From assembly GCA_902729315.2 (NCBI GenBank), contig LR746275.1, positions 4,096,001 through 4,160,000 on the forward strand: a stretch of 64,000 nucleotides of DNA, written 5' to 3'. This DNA comes from Spirodela intermedia. Lineage: Eukaryota > Streptophyta > Magnoliopsida > Alismatales > Araceae. Shown in pieces: positions 12,901-25,446 of this stretch (the first letter of the stretch is position 1; every line of letters starts with the position of its first letter). A program made the translations under genes and the position numbers. Below the pieces are notes generated by a model. The model saw only the letters and a list, made by a program, of their open reading frames with translations. It ran no database searches and was not told the DNA's origin.

Positions 12901-15777
12901 TCAATTGTTATGTAAATTCAAAAGATTTGAACGTTAAATTAAAATGCGATTCTAGTAGCACACATTCCTTTAGTGTATAAGACATTTTAAGTTAAGTTTA
13001 TTCACAAGAACTAGTACATAGCTGTGAACACAATAGATCAATATTCTACGGCATTTAACAAACTAAAATGAGATTTCAGTCTTGATCATTTTTCCAGCAG
13101 TGGCCCCAAAGAAACCTCACTGCTATTATTCATGAACTGCAGCAGGAGACATGACAAAGAAGTTCATCTTATTTACTCACCCTAGATTTGAGCATAGTTG
13201 GACGAGTTTTTGGAGTTCCGATATGACCAACAGGTGACCTCTGTGTCTCTTTGTCCAGGGATGGGAAGAGAGGAGTTCCTGGTGGTGTCAGAAGCCTGAA
13301 TTTGGAATATTACCACAAGTGAGAAAAGCAAAATTGCTATTAGCAGTCTACAACAGAATGCATCAAATAGAGGTAACTCAATAAAATAAGATATAATGTG
13401 GTTGCACATTTGGAGTTGCAGAAATTATCAGGACAAAAACATTCAACAAATGAACAAACCATCAAAAGGGCATATCGGTGAAAAGCCACAACAGCAGCAT
13501 GCTGCAGAACTTATATCAATCGATTTCGTGCCTAATAAGTTTCCAAAGATAATGAAATGCTCGACATATATAGATAACCACGGTATAAATCATCAAAAAA
13601 CTGCACTTCTTGCGGCAGGGAGAGCTGGTCCTACCATGCCATTGTTTGATGTGAGAAATGACATTAGAAAAAAGATAGAAATTTTACATTCCAAATATTG
13701 ATATTTGCATTTCTACATTTTTTTGGGCATGTCCTATTAGGAAGTTTGGACGGGGTAACGTCGAGCTACCTCTGCAGGCAAAAGGGAGAGCAACCACCAA
13801 TACAACTGCCAACATCGGTGCAACCAGTGAGAAGATCACACGAGAGGGGAGACAAAGTAGGTACAGGAGAGGTAGCCGTTATGTGCAATGCAATCAAATC
13901 CAATCCAAATTGACGGATTTGGGCAAAATGGCCAATTCAGGTGAAAAATTTATTTCTGAAAATTCAAAAGCGAGTATTTATTAAAAACGGTTATCATTAT
14001 AAACAAAGATCAGCGGAAACTTTTTCACCAAAAACCAGACTCTATATAATCTCCAACGACCTACCCAAACCCAACCCCAATCCCATAAAATTGGGAAACT
14101 TTTAGTCGGCAGTAGGTGGGAACTAAGGGCCTGAAGCATCAATCTTCCTTTCTTCCTTTCTTTCTCCACTCAATATCTTCCTCAGCTCTTAACTGGCAAG
14201 TGTGAGATGTCACTATTCTTTAGATGATCCGATCAATTGACATAGCATCAGATCTTGGGAACTTTGTGCCTTGGCTACCCCATCTCTATCGTTCGCTCAA
14301 GACAAGAAGGTGGAATGTGCAAACGCATTATAGAATAATCTTCGTCTACTATGAGACATCAAGGTTCCAATTAAATGATATAGACTCCCCAGGACATTGC
14401 CATCACCTCAAGTTCCCTGAATATCAACCCAGACAAAAGAACAAGCTATCGTGGCTCTTGGGGAGTTTGTTTATCTCTGTCGGACTTTATCCAGACCAGA
14501 AAAGAGCCAAAAACAGCGAACAAGAAGATTGGTTCACATGACAAAGTGATACCCATGTTTCTAGCCATTGCCAGAATCTAATAGTGAGGACTATTTAGAA
14601 GTTCCAAATTAAGCAAAAGACATAGGAGTTAACCATGGAAGTTCTCCTTAACAAAGAAAAGAGGCTGTAAGACCATGACTCTCAAGTCTATAAAGGTTTC
14701 AAGGGTCAAGCCTACCAACGTAATGGTGTCTCTCTCTCACTCAAATGACAGCTCAAACATGACCTCTCAGGTGGGTGTACAAGAAAATACCCCACAAGAA
14801 TGAAAGTGTATGCACTATCTCCACAACTCTCCATCAGCCTGTCCCTCAAACCAGCCTTCCACTCCCTTTCCGATTCGTGCATCATGGTGCTCCCACGAGA
14901 GACATCCCCACTAATTCCTTCACTTGGCCGAACAGATAGCGTGCAGGTCCAACAATGCCTTTCAACATACCAGCGGCACTATGTGGTGGTGTATCAAACG
15001 TCAGGTCAGCCTCCTGAATCCCACATCTACTTGTCTTCTGTGTGGCGCAGATCTTTGACATCAACAATGTTAAACATTGCATACTGAAGCAGCTAATATA
15101 GGTATATCAAAGGTTAACAGCGACAAGAAATTGGAAGTTGATTCACAAACAACGGGCCAAAGTTAGACTTTTAAGATGGTAAGCCAGTTGTTTTCCTAAC
15201 TGGGAATTCCAAAGATCGAACCAATCCTCCCCTCTTTACCAGTCATAATCGTTCTTATTGTTGTCTGAATTCAGGAAATCATCAGCCCCAGTCCGTCGTG
15301 TTGGAACAGACGAGACAATCTTGAATATCGGAGAACTCCCTGGTTTTGAATCTGCAACAGGGAAGAGGAACATGGAATTAAAGATGCGCCAAAATGACGT
15401 TGTCTTGCTCGAAAGATTGGAGGAAAAGAAGCAACAGGATGACGGGAGTCTTGTGCTACTCCCGATCTTCAAGAGGGGCAGTGTCACCGTTATCAGTAAG
15501 GTGGGTTGATGAAGGTGGATTGATCAGGTTTACCTGGCAGAGTATCGAGCTCATCAGAGTTATTGTTGAGGAGAAGGCTGTTCTGGCGCTCCTTCTCGCG
15601 TTTGCGCATCTCGAGGAAGAGAGCAAGCTCCTCATCCTTCTCCTTTATCACCGCGCCCAGAGTACGCCCTCTCGGCGGCTGCTGTTGCTGGGGGTGGTGC
15701 TGGTGCTTCTGCCTCAGAGGCACGGACGAGGAGACGGTAGACCCCCTCTCTGGCCCATTAAAGCTCCGGTTGAGCAT
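9910..15777 (-). CDS. plant serine/proline-rich FLO11-like protein (At3g09000/At2g40070 type)
   Basis: Five exons join in phase: 15534-15777, 15240-15351, 13181-13295, 10286-11413 and 9910-10176, giving 621 aa. The N-terminal part carries the family block KDEELALFLEMRKREKERQNSLLL and then FKIVSSVPTRRTGADDFLNS, with DYDWLLTPPGTPLFPSL across exons 2-3. The large fourth exon is a low-complexity Ser/Pro/Thr/Arg/Ala region full of RSSTP-like units with a poly-Ala run, then PWKPSEMPGFSLDAPPNLRTS, a conserved block of this family. The C-terminal part (KKSLDMAMRHM, then DIRRSIPNSLRPLMTNIPASSMYSVRSS) is also conserved. No enzymatic domain is visible. Basic, disordered proteins of this group are suspected cytoskeleton or nucleic-acid binders, but the function is not established. 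Introns of 1,767 bases (11414-13180) and 1,944 bases (13296-15239) contain nothing recognisable. Divergent from ATE1. Confidence 0.88.
11051..11077. repeat. CTG/CAG trinucleotide run inside the FLO11-like exon 4
   Basis: An uninterrupted CTG tract on the plus strand. It is read in the gene on the minus strand as GCA/GCG codons and gives the poly-alanine stretch of the protein. Confidence 0.9.
11551..11596. repeat. AAACT pentanucleotide repeat
   Basis: Seven or so near-perfect copies of the unit AAACT, inside intron 3 of the FLO11-like gene. Confidence 0.9.
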
Positions 15778-16333
15778 CTTCTCTCCACTTCCAGGGTAGG
15801 GTATCTGTTTGGAGTAAGTAGGAGGGAAAAGAGGGAAGTGCGGACAAGAGCAAGGGATGTATATGTATAGTCAGGAGCTCCACAATATCCCCAGCTCTGG
15901 AACGATCGGAGAGGAGGAGATGGAACGAGGGCAATGGAGCGGATCCGGGAGCGCCGGGTGGAAGAGGAAGGCCGAAGGAATCGCAACAACGAGGTGGCGG
16001 GGTGCTCTGCGATTACCGGAGCGGAGAATGTGGGTTGCGAAGAAGCTGGAGCCGAGGCCTCCCACCTTCCACGAGCGGCAGCAAGGGCCCCTGAGCTCAC
16101 GACCGGCAACACCAGCCCCTCGGACCGACCCTAGGTGCAGTCTACCTACTGCGTTCCTCCCCGCCGCCGCGACCGTGGGATGGAGAGGGGACGGCAGAAG
16201 GCGATCTGGCACGGAGGGTGGGCCACAAATGGAAGTGGGAGAGCAGTGGAGGAGTAGTAGGGAAGCAACGGCGGCAGGGCTGGGAGAAAGAGGGGGGGAA
16301 TGTGGGTGGTGGGAGACAGGCGGGGTGGAGCGG

Positions 16334-16370
16334 AGGGGAGGGGAGGGGAGGGGAGGGGAGAGGAGGGGAG
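16334..16370. repeat. GGGGA pentanucleotide repeat
   Basis: About seven units of GGGGA with slight variation, in the FLO11-like/ATE1 intergenic region. Confidence 0.9.
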
Positions 16371-16544
16371 TCACTCAGTCTCAAAGCTTCCGCCGCCCGG
16401 AAAAAAAGGGGGGAAGAGCTCGGCGATACGAACCGAGTAGAGGGTCCGAGAGAGAGAGAGAGGGACGCGAGTTTCAGGCGAGAGCGATGGCCGCCGTCAT
16501 CTCCTTTGTCCGTCCTTATTCCTCGTCTTTGGTTTTCGCTTTTT

Positions 16545-16592
16545 CTTCATCATCGTCGTCGTCTTCTTCTTCTTCTTCTTCTTCTTCTTTCT
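16545..16592. repeat. TTC/TCN trinucleotide repeat
   Basis: A pyrimidine-rich triplet tract (TCA, TCG, TTC units) followed within 12 bases by a GA dinucleotide run. Confidence 0.9.
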
Positions 16593-16884
16593 GGGTGTGA
16601 GAGAGAGAGAGAGATAATTTGAGACGACAAGTCGTCGCCCAATATCCCCTTTCACACGGAAGGACCAACTACGAAGAAAATAAAAAAGGAACAAGTGTTT
16701 ATTTTATTTATTTATAAATGCGTTACGTATTTTCTGGCGGCAGCGATATTTGGTTCCGTCCGCCCGGCGCGGCGCTAATCGCCGTCACGCGCCGCAATCT
16801 TCACGGGTTCGCGTTCTTGTAAGCCTCCTCGATCACGTGGCCAGGAGGCCAGCTCTCTCTGCGCACCCCCGCCATCTCTGTTCG

Positions 16885-16905
16885 TCTCTCTCTCTCTCTC
16901 TCTCT
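16885..16905. repeat. CT microsatellite upstream of ATE1
   Basis: A CT dinucleotide run about 560 bases upstream of the ATE1 ATG, probably in the promoter or 5' UTR. Confidence 0.9.
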
Positions 16906-17094
16906 GCCGCCGACCGCGGTGGCTTACACGCAACCGCGCTGGGTCGTTCTGCGGGCGCCACGTCACCTAGGGAGAGAGAGAGAGGGAAGAGGGATCGGCG
17001 CATCGGCCGCTAGTTGAGTCCGGGGGGAGTAGCGATTTAAATTCGTCGACTTAGCGCACGTCTGAGCTGTGACATGGATAATACTTCGTGAGGA

Positions 17095-17121
17095 GGGGTC
17101 GGTGGGTCGGTGGGTCGGTGC
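17095..17121. repeat. short GGTCGGTG tandem repeat
   Basis: Three tandem copies of an eight-base unit (GGTCGGTG), directly upstream of a TA run. Confidence 0.85.
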
Positions 17122-17468
17122 ATAGAATGATGAGGATATATATATATATATCAATAAATAAATGCATAGGGGGCTCTTTGTCGAGCCAGATCGTCCGACG
17201 GTACGAGATGATGGAGATTGGATCAGCTCCTCTCCGTCTTGGCCCTTCTTTCGGGGACTGAATTGACCCCACCACCACCATCATTCATTCATTCACAAGG
17301 CGGACAGGAGAGCGAGAGAGAGAGAGCCGGAACTATGCGTCCCCGACGGCCGTCGACTCTCCCATTCCTTGTCCGCTATTCCCCTTCACAGTGTGATTTG
17401 CCTTCGTCCCCGTTTTAATCGTTACTAGGAGGCGTGGTGACGGAGGATTATTGATAAAGCGATTGACG

Positions 17469-20400
17469 ATGGCCGAGGGGGCCAGTAGCAGCAACAGCGG
17501 GCGCGTCAGGCGTAGAGGCGAGACGGTGGTGCTTGACCATGGCCAGAGGAAGGGCTCCTGCGGCTACTGTAAATCCTCCGGCTTCAATAGCATCTCCCAC
17601 GGTTTGTGCCCCCTTCCGCTCCCCACATCCACTGGAACCGGATATAGAAATCGGCGTCAAAATTTATTGTGAATTTTCCATAGTTTGGTCGTTCCGATCG
17701 TACACTGTGCTCGTGATTGTTCGGATTCCAACATCCCAAGTTATTTATCTTTCGTCGGTAGGCGTAGCTGTGGGGGGTCATCCTTGATGTCCATGAATTG
17801 TCACCCTGCTGATCTGAGGATCCCTTCAAGTTCCCATATCTTAGAAACCCGACTCGATTTGCTGAATGACCGGGTTGTTTATCGACGTCCGTCCCTGAAA
17901 TATCAATCTGCTGTTCCACAGACTGATTCAATCTGCTTCAACTTTTATATTTTCTGAATACGGCCTTATTTTGGATTGCTTTCCAGCAAAAATAAGATAA
18001 ATGACTTTCACAAAAGGATCTGGCATATGTGCTTGCGCATCTATATGAGTGATGTATTATCTCTCGCCTTGTTCTTACTTATAAAGTCGTTTCTAATTTA
18101 TTATTTTCATCATCGATGTGCCAGAAATTGTAGATGATTATCAAGGGCAAGGTCCTTTAGTATTTTGTGAACGCACCCATTAATTAGGTACAACCCCATT
18201 GTCTGATAACAATAAGTTTAGCCCTGGTCGACTAAAGCTGATGACCCAGCCACATCAGCCCCCATCCGCAAACCTGAAGCATCTTTTTTCGTCTGTGGAC
18301 CTGATCTGTCCATCCTCTCTTGATTCGTATTCTGATGAACCCACCGTTCAGCAAAGAAATTGGTGATTATAGAGCATTGATGTGTAAAATCAAAGCCAAG
18401 TAGACACGGAGCATTCTAAAATTAGATTATTTCTACACATTTCAACAAAAACCGAACGCACCAAATGTCCACATTAAGGAAAAATGTTACAGAGCTTACC
18501 ATAATTCATTTGGACGAGTCATGCCCTGAAAGTTACCCAATTTACGAATTATCTGACTCAAACTCAATTATTGCCCATTGTGGAAATCGTGCATAACGCA
18601 GTTTCTTTTTGGAAAGGCAACACCGAAAATTCTTCAAAACTTTTCCTTGCTTTCGTGGATATGAATTAAAAGAACTACGTGTTTAGTGTTTCTCATTTAT
18701 TGCGTGTGCAAGTCAATGTAGAGGACCTGGCTGCATATCGCATGTTACGAATGTGTATTGCTACAGTGAATAACTTTATTTATGTGAAGGCTACCTTTCG
18801 AGGTTTATGAGTACTTTGTAGACTGAAGAAAGCATCTCCTCTTGTATATGATTACACCATTGTCATGGAAATCCTTGCCCATTATACATCTTTATCATAT
18901 TCTCTGATTCAATGGAACTCTGGTACATTGTTGAATTTGACTGGCTAATTGATGTCTTTTTTTCTCAGTCTGCTACTCATTTGATTTATCTGATACTGTT
19001 TAAGGTATTCTTGTTTGTGTTTCATTTACAGGGTTATCGGCTCACATAATGACAGTTGACGATTTTCAAGGTTTTTCTCCCCTCGAAACATAACATAATG
19101 CTGCGATCACTTACTGCATGATCACCAAGGTGATAAGTGGCTGGGATGTATGAAAAATTCGTTAGCTTTACAGTGGAAATAAATGCTCTCCGTGACACTG
19201 GCTACTTTAAGAGAAGTTTTGATAAAAAAATATTCGTCAAACGCTGTGGTGAGTAAAAAGAAATGTGCTCAGCCATTGTCCCCGAGCAACAAGAAGAAAA
19301 TATGCACGAGGCTTTTTCTCTCATAGAATGTGGGACTCTGTATTCTAGCTTCTCTATATAAGTTCAATGCACACATGATATGATCATAAAGTGAGGTTTT
19401 GCTAGTCTTCTGCCTGGGGTTCAATTTGCACGTTCTAAATATATGCATTTCTTTCATATAATCTGGTTAGTAACTCCCTCTTTGAGCCTGCCTCTTTTGT
19501 CCTTTAATCCGTCCTGGATATCTCCATGATGACAGTGAGGCGCCCCCCCACGCCCTGGTTGCCTTCTCATCATCTTAGCCTGTGAAGAGCATACCTGCGC
19601 TATTTGAGGGAGTTGCCAACTGTTTATTTATTTGATTTTCTACATTAACCTTTCCCTGTTATATTCGTTATGTACATTGCATACGGCATTGTCACTCGAA
19701 ATAATGCCAATATACAGTTTAAGAGACGTGGGCCAAGGACGGAAATATGTAAAATCTTTGAACAGATAACTTGAACAGATAAATTTCGAAAGTGGGCGCC
19801 ATGATCGTGTTGATTAGGTTTTCTTGTGTAAATTCTTTGAAATAAGTTTTTTTTGGTAACTTAATCGAAACTCCAAATAAACATAGCATGAACACAGGCT
19901 CTGTTGTATTTAGCAAAATAATGGAGTCCTTGATTAATTTACGCTCTATTTAGCTTCTTTGTCCACAAACCTGACCAAAGCCAAATGCTGACATCTGTCT
20001 GAGGCTTTTCTTTTTCCAACAGGAGACTCGGGATTTGATCGGCAAAGCCTGATGTTGAGGATTTTGATTTTTGTTTTCTTTGAAATTGTCCTTTTCCGAC
20101 CATATAGATTATGATCATTAATAGAAGAGTTATGCCGTACCATTTGGTTTGTGACGGTGATTCAATAAAAACTCTGTAAAGTGTACACAAATAATCATTT
20201 GAGTTCCTATATACCTTAAAAACCAGTCTCTTTGCAGATCTTCTAGACAGAGGTTGGAGGAGATCTGGCTCATATCTTTACAAACCTGAGATGGAGAGAA
20301 CATGCTGCCCATCCTATACTATCCGTCTCAAGGCAAATGACTTTGTTCCCTCCAAAGAACAAAGGCGTGTGCTCAAAAAAATGGAGAGGTACCGGTTATT

Positions 20401-22764
20401 AGTCATTAATTTTAGTTTCTTAAGGACTGGAATTTTTTTTATTTTCCTCCGCATTCAATGCCAGCTTCAAATAAAATGTAGGTTTCTTGATGGTACGCTG
20501 GATTTGAAAATGTCTAGTCGGTTAAATGGTGAGACAAACTCTATGGGATCCTTTGATGGAGATGCTATTCATGAGTCTTCGACAAGAATGGTCTTGGAAC
20601 CACGAGCCAAAGGTGTGGGCTTAACCATAGAAGATGATTGCCTGCGGCTTTTGTCAAAGAAAATTGATGATGCTGTAGTAGCCTGCTTTCAAAGCAGTGA
20701 TTCTCGTATTATTCAACTACCGCAGGCTATTGTGAAAAGACTGGCTCACAAGAATAAGAAGAAGCTGAAAGAAATTTCAGAAGACATGTTGTATACCAGC
20801 GGGATTGCATTTCAGATTGCAGCCACACTACAACGGTATCAAAATTCGAACGAGAACTATTGTCAAGATATTCCAGTAAATATTTCTGGTCAAATTGGAG
20901 GTTCTTCTTCTGTTCTTTCCCCCAACAATATCGCTGAGAAGCTAGCTCATACCATACATATGCAAGAAGAATTGTCTGACATAATAGTCCGGGCTTGCAA
21001 TGGTCACCTTAATTTTTATTCTTCTGGGGAGAAGGTTAACTCAGAGATGGTGGGTGGCGGTGTTGTTTCACGCACACAATCTTCAAAAATTGGCAGAGGA
21101 AAGGACGGGTGTGTACATGAGCATGTTGAGAATTCATCTCAGCAAAATAGAAGGCGAAAACTAGAGATACGGATGAAAAGATCAAACTTTGACCCTGAAG
21201 AGTTTGAATTGTACAAAAGGTATCAAATAAGAGTTCATAATGATAAACCAGACAAAGTCACCAAAAGCCAGTACTACAGATTTCTGGTCGAAACCCCTGT
21301 ACAATTTGTCTCAACTAGCAAGCATAGAACTGTGCCTCCATGCGGGTTTGGTTCCTTCCACCAACAGTATCGTATAGACGGGAAGCTTGTTGCTGTAGGC
21401 GTGGTTGATATTCTTCCAAGATGTTTATCAAGCAAGTATCTATTCTGGGACCCTGACCTGGCCTTTTTATCTCTTGGAAAGTACTCGGCTCTGAAGGAAA
21501 TAGAATGGGTGATGCAGTCGAGGTTACATTGTCCTAGTCTTCAGTACTACTATCTGGGTTACTATATTCACTCCTGCAGCAAAATGAGATATAAAGCAGC
21601 CTACTATCCCTCTGAACTTCTTTGCCCTCTCCGCTATGAGTGAGTTGTTTTTTAAATTTCAACGGGGGTTTGAGAAGCGCAATTTTTTTCATATAGAGTT
21701 TTAATTCATGTCAAATACGATTTTTGTTGATGATAAAGCACATGCATCAAAATATTTTCAAACAATCACAATCTTTAATTTTAAATGACATAAAGGACAT
21801 TCCAAATAACTTTATCTTGAGGCCAGTTTGCCTCATTCAGCATAGTGATATGGTTGCAAGTTCAGCTTGCATGGAAATTGTGCATTGAACTATTAGATAT
21901 TTATGATGCTCTTTGAAATAATTTCTTTTTCCTAAGATGCCCAAATTTATCACGGACTGATACCGTGGGGGCGTAGATGAATACGATTATTAGTTCTCAT
22001 GTTATTATGTTAAAACAGTATTGTCTATGTTCTTTTTTTACGCAGGTGGGTACCTTTTACGATAGCTAGGACCCTGCTGGATAAAAACTCGTATGTGGTC
22101 CTGTCGGATCATGCATCCCTTCTAGATGGAGGATCTTCACCTTCTCAGCTTCATGAAAATTCCAGGCGGTCACCATTAGGTGATCTTGATCCTGGAGGCC
22201 ATGAGGACTGTTCAAGTAATGAAGACGGTGAAATGGAGGTTGATTTTGATTGTCAGGAATCTGAAAGCGATGATGTGTCGGACACAGAAACTGGGGAACA
22301 TAATGCCCTAGATCTCAGCGATATTGTCCTTGAATTGAATGACTCTCGTGTGAAATTCAAGGTACTATCATTTACCATTCAGGTTGCTTCGTATTATGGA
22401 CCAGATGCAAAATCAGTTTGGGAAGTTCTGGTTGTACATGATCTGGGTGTGCGTGTCCTTTTCCTCAATTTTGTTATTTCGGTTGCATCCCAAAGCCTAG
22501 TTCTTACTTTGGGTCATGCCGATTTATGCTGAGCATTATTTCCATCATCACCATCATCATTTAATTCTTAATTCTCGGTTTCTTTTTGCGGCCTATCTGC
22601 ACTTTGCCTGCTAAGATACCGTTGTGAGCTCTCTGCAGGACATTCAGCATTCGTTCCGCCCAATTCCAGAGAAAAACCTGCGTTCCTTGGAGCAACAGCT
22701 GCGGAGGTACGCGAGGGTCGTGGGGACGGAGCTTGCCAACACCATGATTTACAGGCTGATGTGA
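17469..22764 (+). CDS. ATE1: arginyl-tRNA--protein transferase (N-degron pathway)
   Basis: Six exons join in phase: 17469-17601, 19032-19070, 20238-20388, 20482-21639, 22046-22361 and 22639-22764, giving 640 aa (Arabidopsis ATE1 is about 630). The enzyme transfers Arg from Arg-tRNA to acidic or oxidised N-termini, making Arg/N-degrons that plants use in oxygen sensing and senescence. The N-terminal domain has the conserved CGYCKSS pair (C31, C34) and the CC pair in MERTCCPSYTIRLK (C80, C81). These are the cysteines tied to Fe-S binding and activity. The C-terminal catalytic domain includes YYRFLVETPV, GFGSFHQQYRIDGKLVAVGVVDILP, SSKYLFWDPDLAFLSLGKYSALKE and YYYLGYYIHSC. The C-terminus LRRYARVVGTELANTMIY is typical. 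A linker (about residues 130-330) is variable. No upstream in-frame ATG competes with 17469. Introns 1 and 2 (1,430 and 1,167 bases) hold nothing else. All key residues are present. Confidence 0.95.
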
Positions 22765-23244
22765 CCACACTGGGAGCTCTGCGGAGCACGGAAGAGTAGA
22801 AGAAAAAGAAGAAACTGCGGGCCTTCGATGGGGAAGCGGAACAGAAGAGTGGACCCCTGTTTGGGTTGCCTTGAAAAGAAAAGAAATGAGCCACCCCTTG
22901 CTGCCCCTTCGCCCCACCCTCCCCTTGTTAAGACGACTCCCACTAGATTTTGGTCGAGCAAGTCCGACGGTCGTCTTCTACCTCTCGCTGACGTGACATT
23001 CATTGATCAGTGTCGACCGGCCACAACATATGGAAGAAACAATTGACTGTACACTTGCTTATTTAATCTGTCTGCATTCAGAAGAATGACGGTACCTCAC
23101 AGGGCGGAGGTCGAAAAATGTACAGTCCCGCCCCCTCCAACCCGGCGGTTGTGTCGGGGCAGAGGTGCGGGGCTAGCGCCATCCAGGTTCTTCACGTTTC
23201 GTCGCCCCGCCGGCTCTTCCACCGGCGGCCGCAGCTCCCAAGCT
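22765..23244. other. convergent 3' region, ATE1 / Yippee-like gene
   Basis: About 480 bases between two stop codons facing each other. It should hold both 3' UTRs. No further gene, repeat or RNA is seen. Confidence 0.6.
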
Positions 23245-25446
23245 TCAGGACTCGCCCGCGGAGCTGATTTCGTCCGGGCCTAGCACCTTGAACCTGCTCC
23301 ACGACAAGAACCCATCCCAAAGCTGCTCAGCCTCTCTCGGCAGTAAGATGTTCATATGAAACTAACATCCCTCCCACTCACTCTCCCCCCCGCTAGAGCA
23401 AATATGAATGCGAGAAAAAGATAATCGGTTCTTCCTTCCCGCACCCCCCGCTACCCCGTCCGGCACTCGTCGGTTAACTCTGCAATTAGTCCTGCTTCTA
23501 GCAGCAACAAGAGCACAGCACGGCAGGGTATGGCACCTCTCAAGGACGAACTTCCCTTCCTTGTACTTCTGGCTCTTCTCGTGGGCGAGCACCTGCAATT
23601 TGAGGGCACGAACCAGTCAATCAGCAGGGTGAGGAGGGGGGAGGAGCTTTCATTCCGTGTGCCCCCTCATTACGTACGTAGACCCATCCGACGACGGAGC
23701 CGCAGCCCACGCAGAATACGTCGGCGACGGTGTGCATCCCGGTCATCATCTGCCGCTCCTCGTTCTTCCCGACTGACACATTAACGCTGCCATGCACCCA
23801 CCGACGAGAGCATGTCAGGCTCATTCCTTCATTTCAACCCTAAAACCGAAAAGCATGCGCAATCGAGACAGGTTCTGCCCACACGGGTCGACGTGTTGGC
23901 TGGTGAAAATTGGGCTTATGGAAGCTCACAGAGCGGAAACATTTGCAAACCCGTTGAGCCATGGGGAACTCACACTCTAGCAAATAGGTAGGCCTTCCCA
24001 TGCCTGCAATGGAAGGTCTGCGCCCAAAAAAAGAGAAAAAGCAAACATGCAAAACAGGGTCAGAATGTTTAAGCAGATGAATTGTCACACCCAAGACTTT
24101 CATACTCTCTCTCTCTCTCTCTCTCTGTTCCTAGCTATGACTCTAGCTGAATAAAATGGTAGAAGCAAGATGCCCATTTTAAAACAGCGGAAGATAAGCT
24201 GCGCTAGATAAAATCACAGCATAGAGGTCCTAGAAACAGCTAGTAAATAAATCATAAGGTCCCAAACCAATAAACACATGAAAAGCTCGAGCAAATAACC
24301 CTGGAAACATGTGCTTAGCAAGAACAGGCAGTCTGACGAAAACATAATGAAGAAAGAAAGAAAGAATGAAAGAAAGAGTGCGCATCCCGTCGTCCAGAGG
24401 AACCTGAGATGGACAGTTCAATGGAAATCAGGCTCGATGATTCAATGGCTTGCATAGCTCTCCATCACCTTCGAACTAGAGAGCGACCGTGTCTTATTCG
24501 GCTAGTATTCAAAAGTGAAGGTGATGAAGAAAGGGAGCGCCAGAGTTAAGAGCCTTTTCGACGAATGTGGAGACCATCTCGCCAAGAGATCGCCCCACTT
24601 ATTTGGCAAATACCCAACATCTCCATTGACTCGAACTGAAGAAAGTCTAAGCTGATATTAGCCCAAACTGGAGATGGTGGCCAAAGCACAGCAGACCAAG
24701 AGCTAGATATCAAGAGAAAACATGATAGCCATCACACATGTCTAGGAAATAAATCTGCTGCTGCCAGGACTCGCATCATCTCATCATGACCCACATTTTG
24801 TATGGATATGTGCTGCATGTTCTAAAAACGAGTAGTTGGCACGTCCAATGCCGCGAAACCAAGGGAGCGTCCGCGCCACACAACAAAAATATGGATGAAA
24901 GGAAAAAGAAGATGTCCAGTGGATGAATCGGAGTTGAGGTACGGCGAGAACCGTCGGAGGAGAACAACGTGAGACAGGAGGAATCCACGAACTGTCCGCC
25001 CGCAACGAATTCTTAAAATCCAAGAAAGCATGTTCGAGGTAGATACAATTGATAAAGTATGAATGTGAACATGTGGTTTGATGAACATCCATGCGCTTAC
25101 GTTATGCACTGCACTACGGTGCATAATTCCCGGCCAACGACCACCAAAAACCGAAGGCGTGTTAGCAACTGATGGCCAAATTCGAGGGCTTAAAACTCTG
25201 CTCTGATCAGCCTAGAATGTCGATCGGACAAAGAATTTTCCTTGGGACCACTCGGGACGGTAGAAGATCCACAAACACGGTGAGGGCGAGCGGGGAGGGG
25301 GGGGGGGAGGAAAGAGAAAAATGGGCACACAGTGTTTCGGTTCGCCTCACCCTGGAGAGGATGTCCTGATACCGGGCCATATGTGCCCCGCAGTGCTTGC
25401 AGCTGTAGATCCTTCCCTCCATATGGACAAGGTGAAGCCTTCCCAT
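23245..25446 (-). CDS. Yippee-like zinc-binding protein
   Basis: Five exons join in phase: 25351-25446, 23974-24017, 23678-23786, 23537-23592 and 23245-23293, giving 117 aa (the family is usually 105-130). The protein reads [22 protein letters not shown], then [56 protein letters not shown] and FKVLGP. The two CxxC pairs (YSCKHC and FCVGC) are the zinc ligands of the Yippee fold, which is shared with cereblon-like and Mis18 domains. Plant Yippee-like proteins are small and mostly uncharacterised. Exon 1 is separated from exon 2 by 1.33 kb. The C-terminus (DEISSAGES) is shorter and more divergent than in relatives. Alternating small exons hid this gene from simple ORF scanning. It is the left, complete member of a duplicated Yippee/NUP88 locus; the right copy is broken (39861-39941). 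Confidence 0.88.
24105..24126. repeat. CT microsatellite in Yippee intron 1
   Basis: A CT dinucleotide run of about 22 bases. Confidence 0.9.

Larger units (their letters stand above)
15778..17468. promoter_or_regulatory. divergent intergenic region between FLO11-like gene (-) and ATE1 (+), rich in GA/CT tracts
   Basis: The interval of 1.69 kb separates two start codons facing away from each other. It carries a series of purine/pyrimidine tracts: GGGGA units near 16334-16370, GA near 16448-16462, a TTC/TCG/TCA run near 16545-16592, GA near 16602-16613, CT at 16885-16905 and GA near 16973-16984. There is also a TA run at 17136-17151. In plants GA/CT tracts are bound by BARLEY B RECOMBINANT/BASIC PENTACYSTEINE factors. 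Their role here is inference. Long open frames on both strands in 15.8-16.6 kb reflect base bias and match no known protein. Confidence 0.55.

Noticed and set aside
15857-16600. 247-codon plus-strand and 167-codon minus-strand open frames
   Set aside because: Both sit in the repeat-rich divergent promoter. The translated sequences are simple-sequence products (Gly/Arg or Ser/Pro) without domains.
20291-20490. Start of a continuous 450-codon ATE1 frame at 20291
   Set aside because: Part of this frame is the 93-base intron 3 read through (GTACCG to TGTAG). The conserved protein removes it, and the real start is at 17469.
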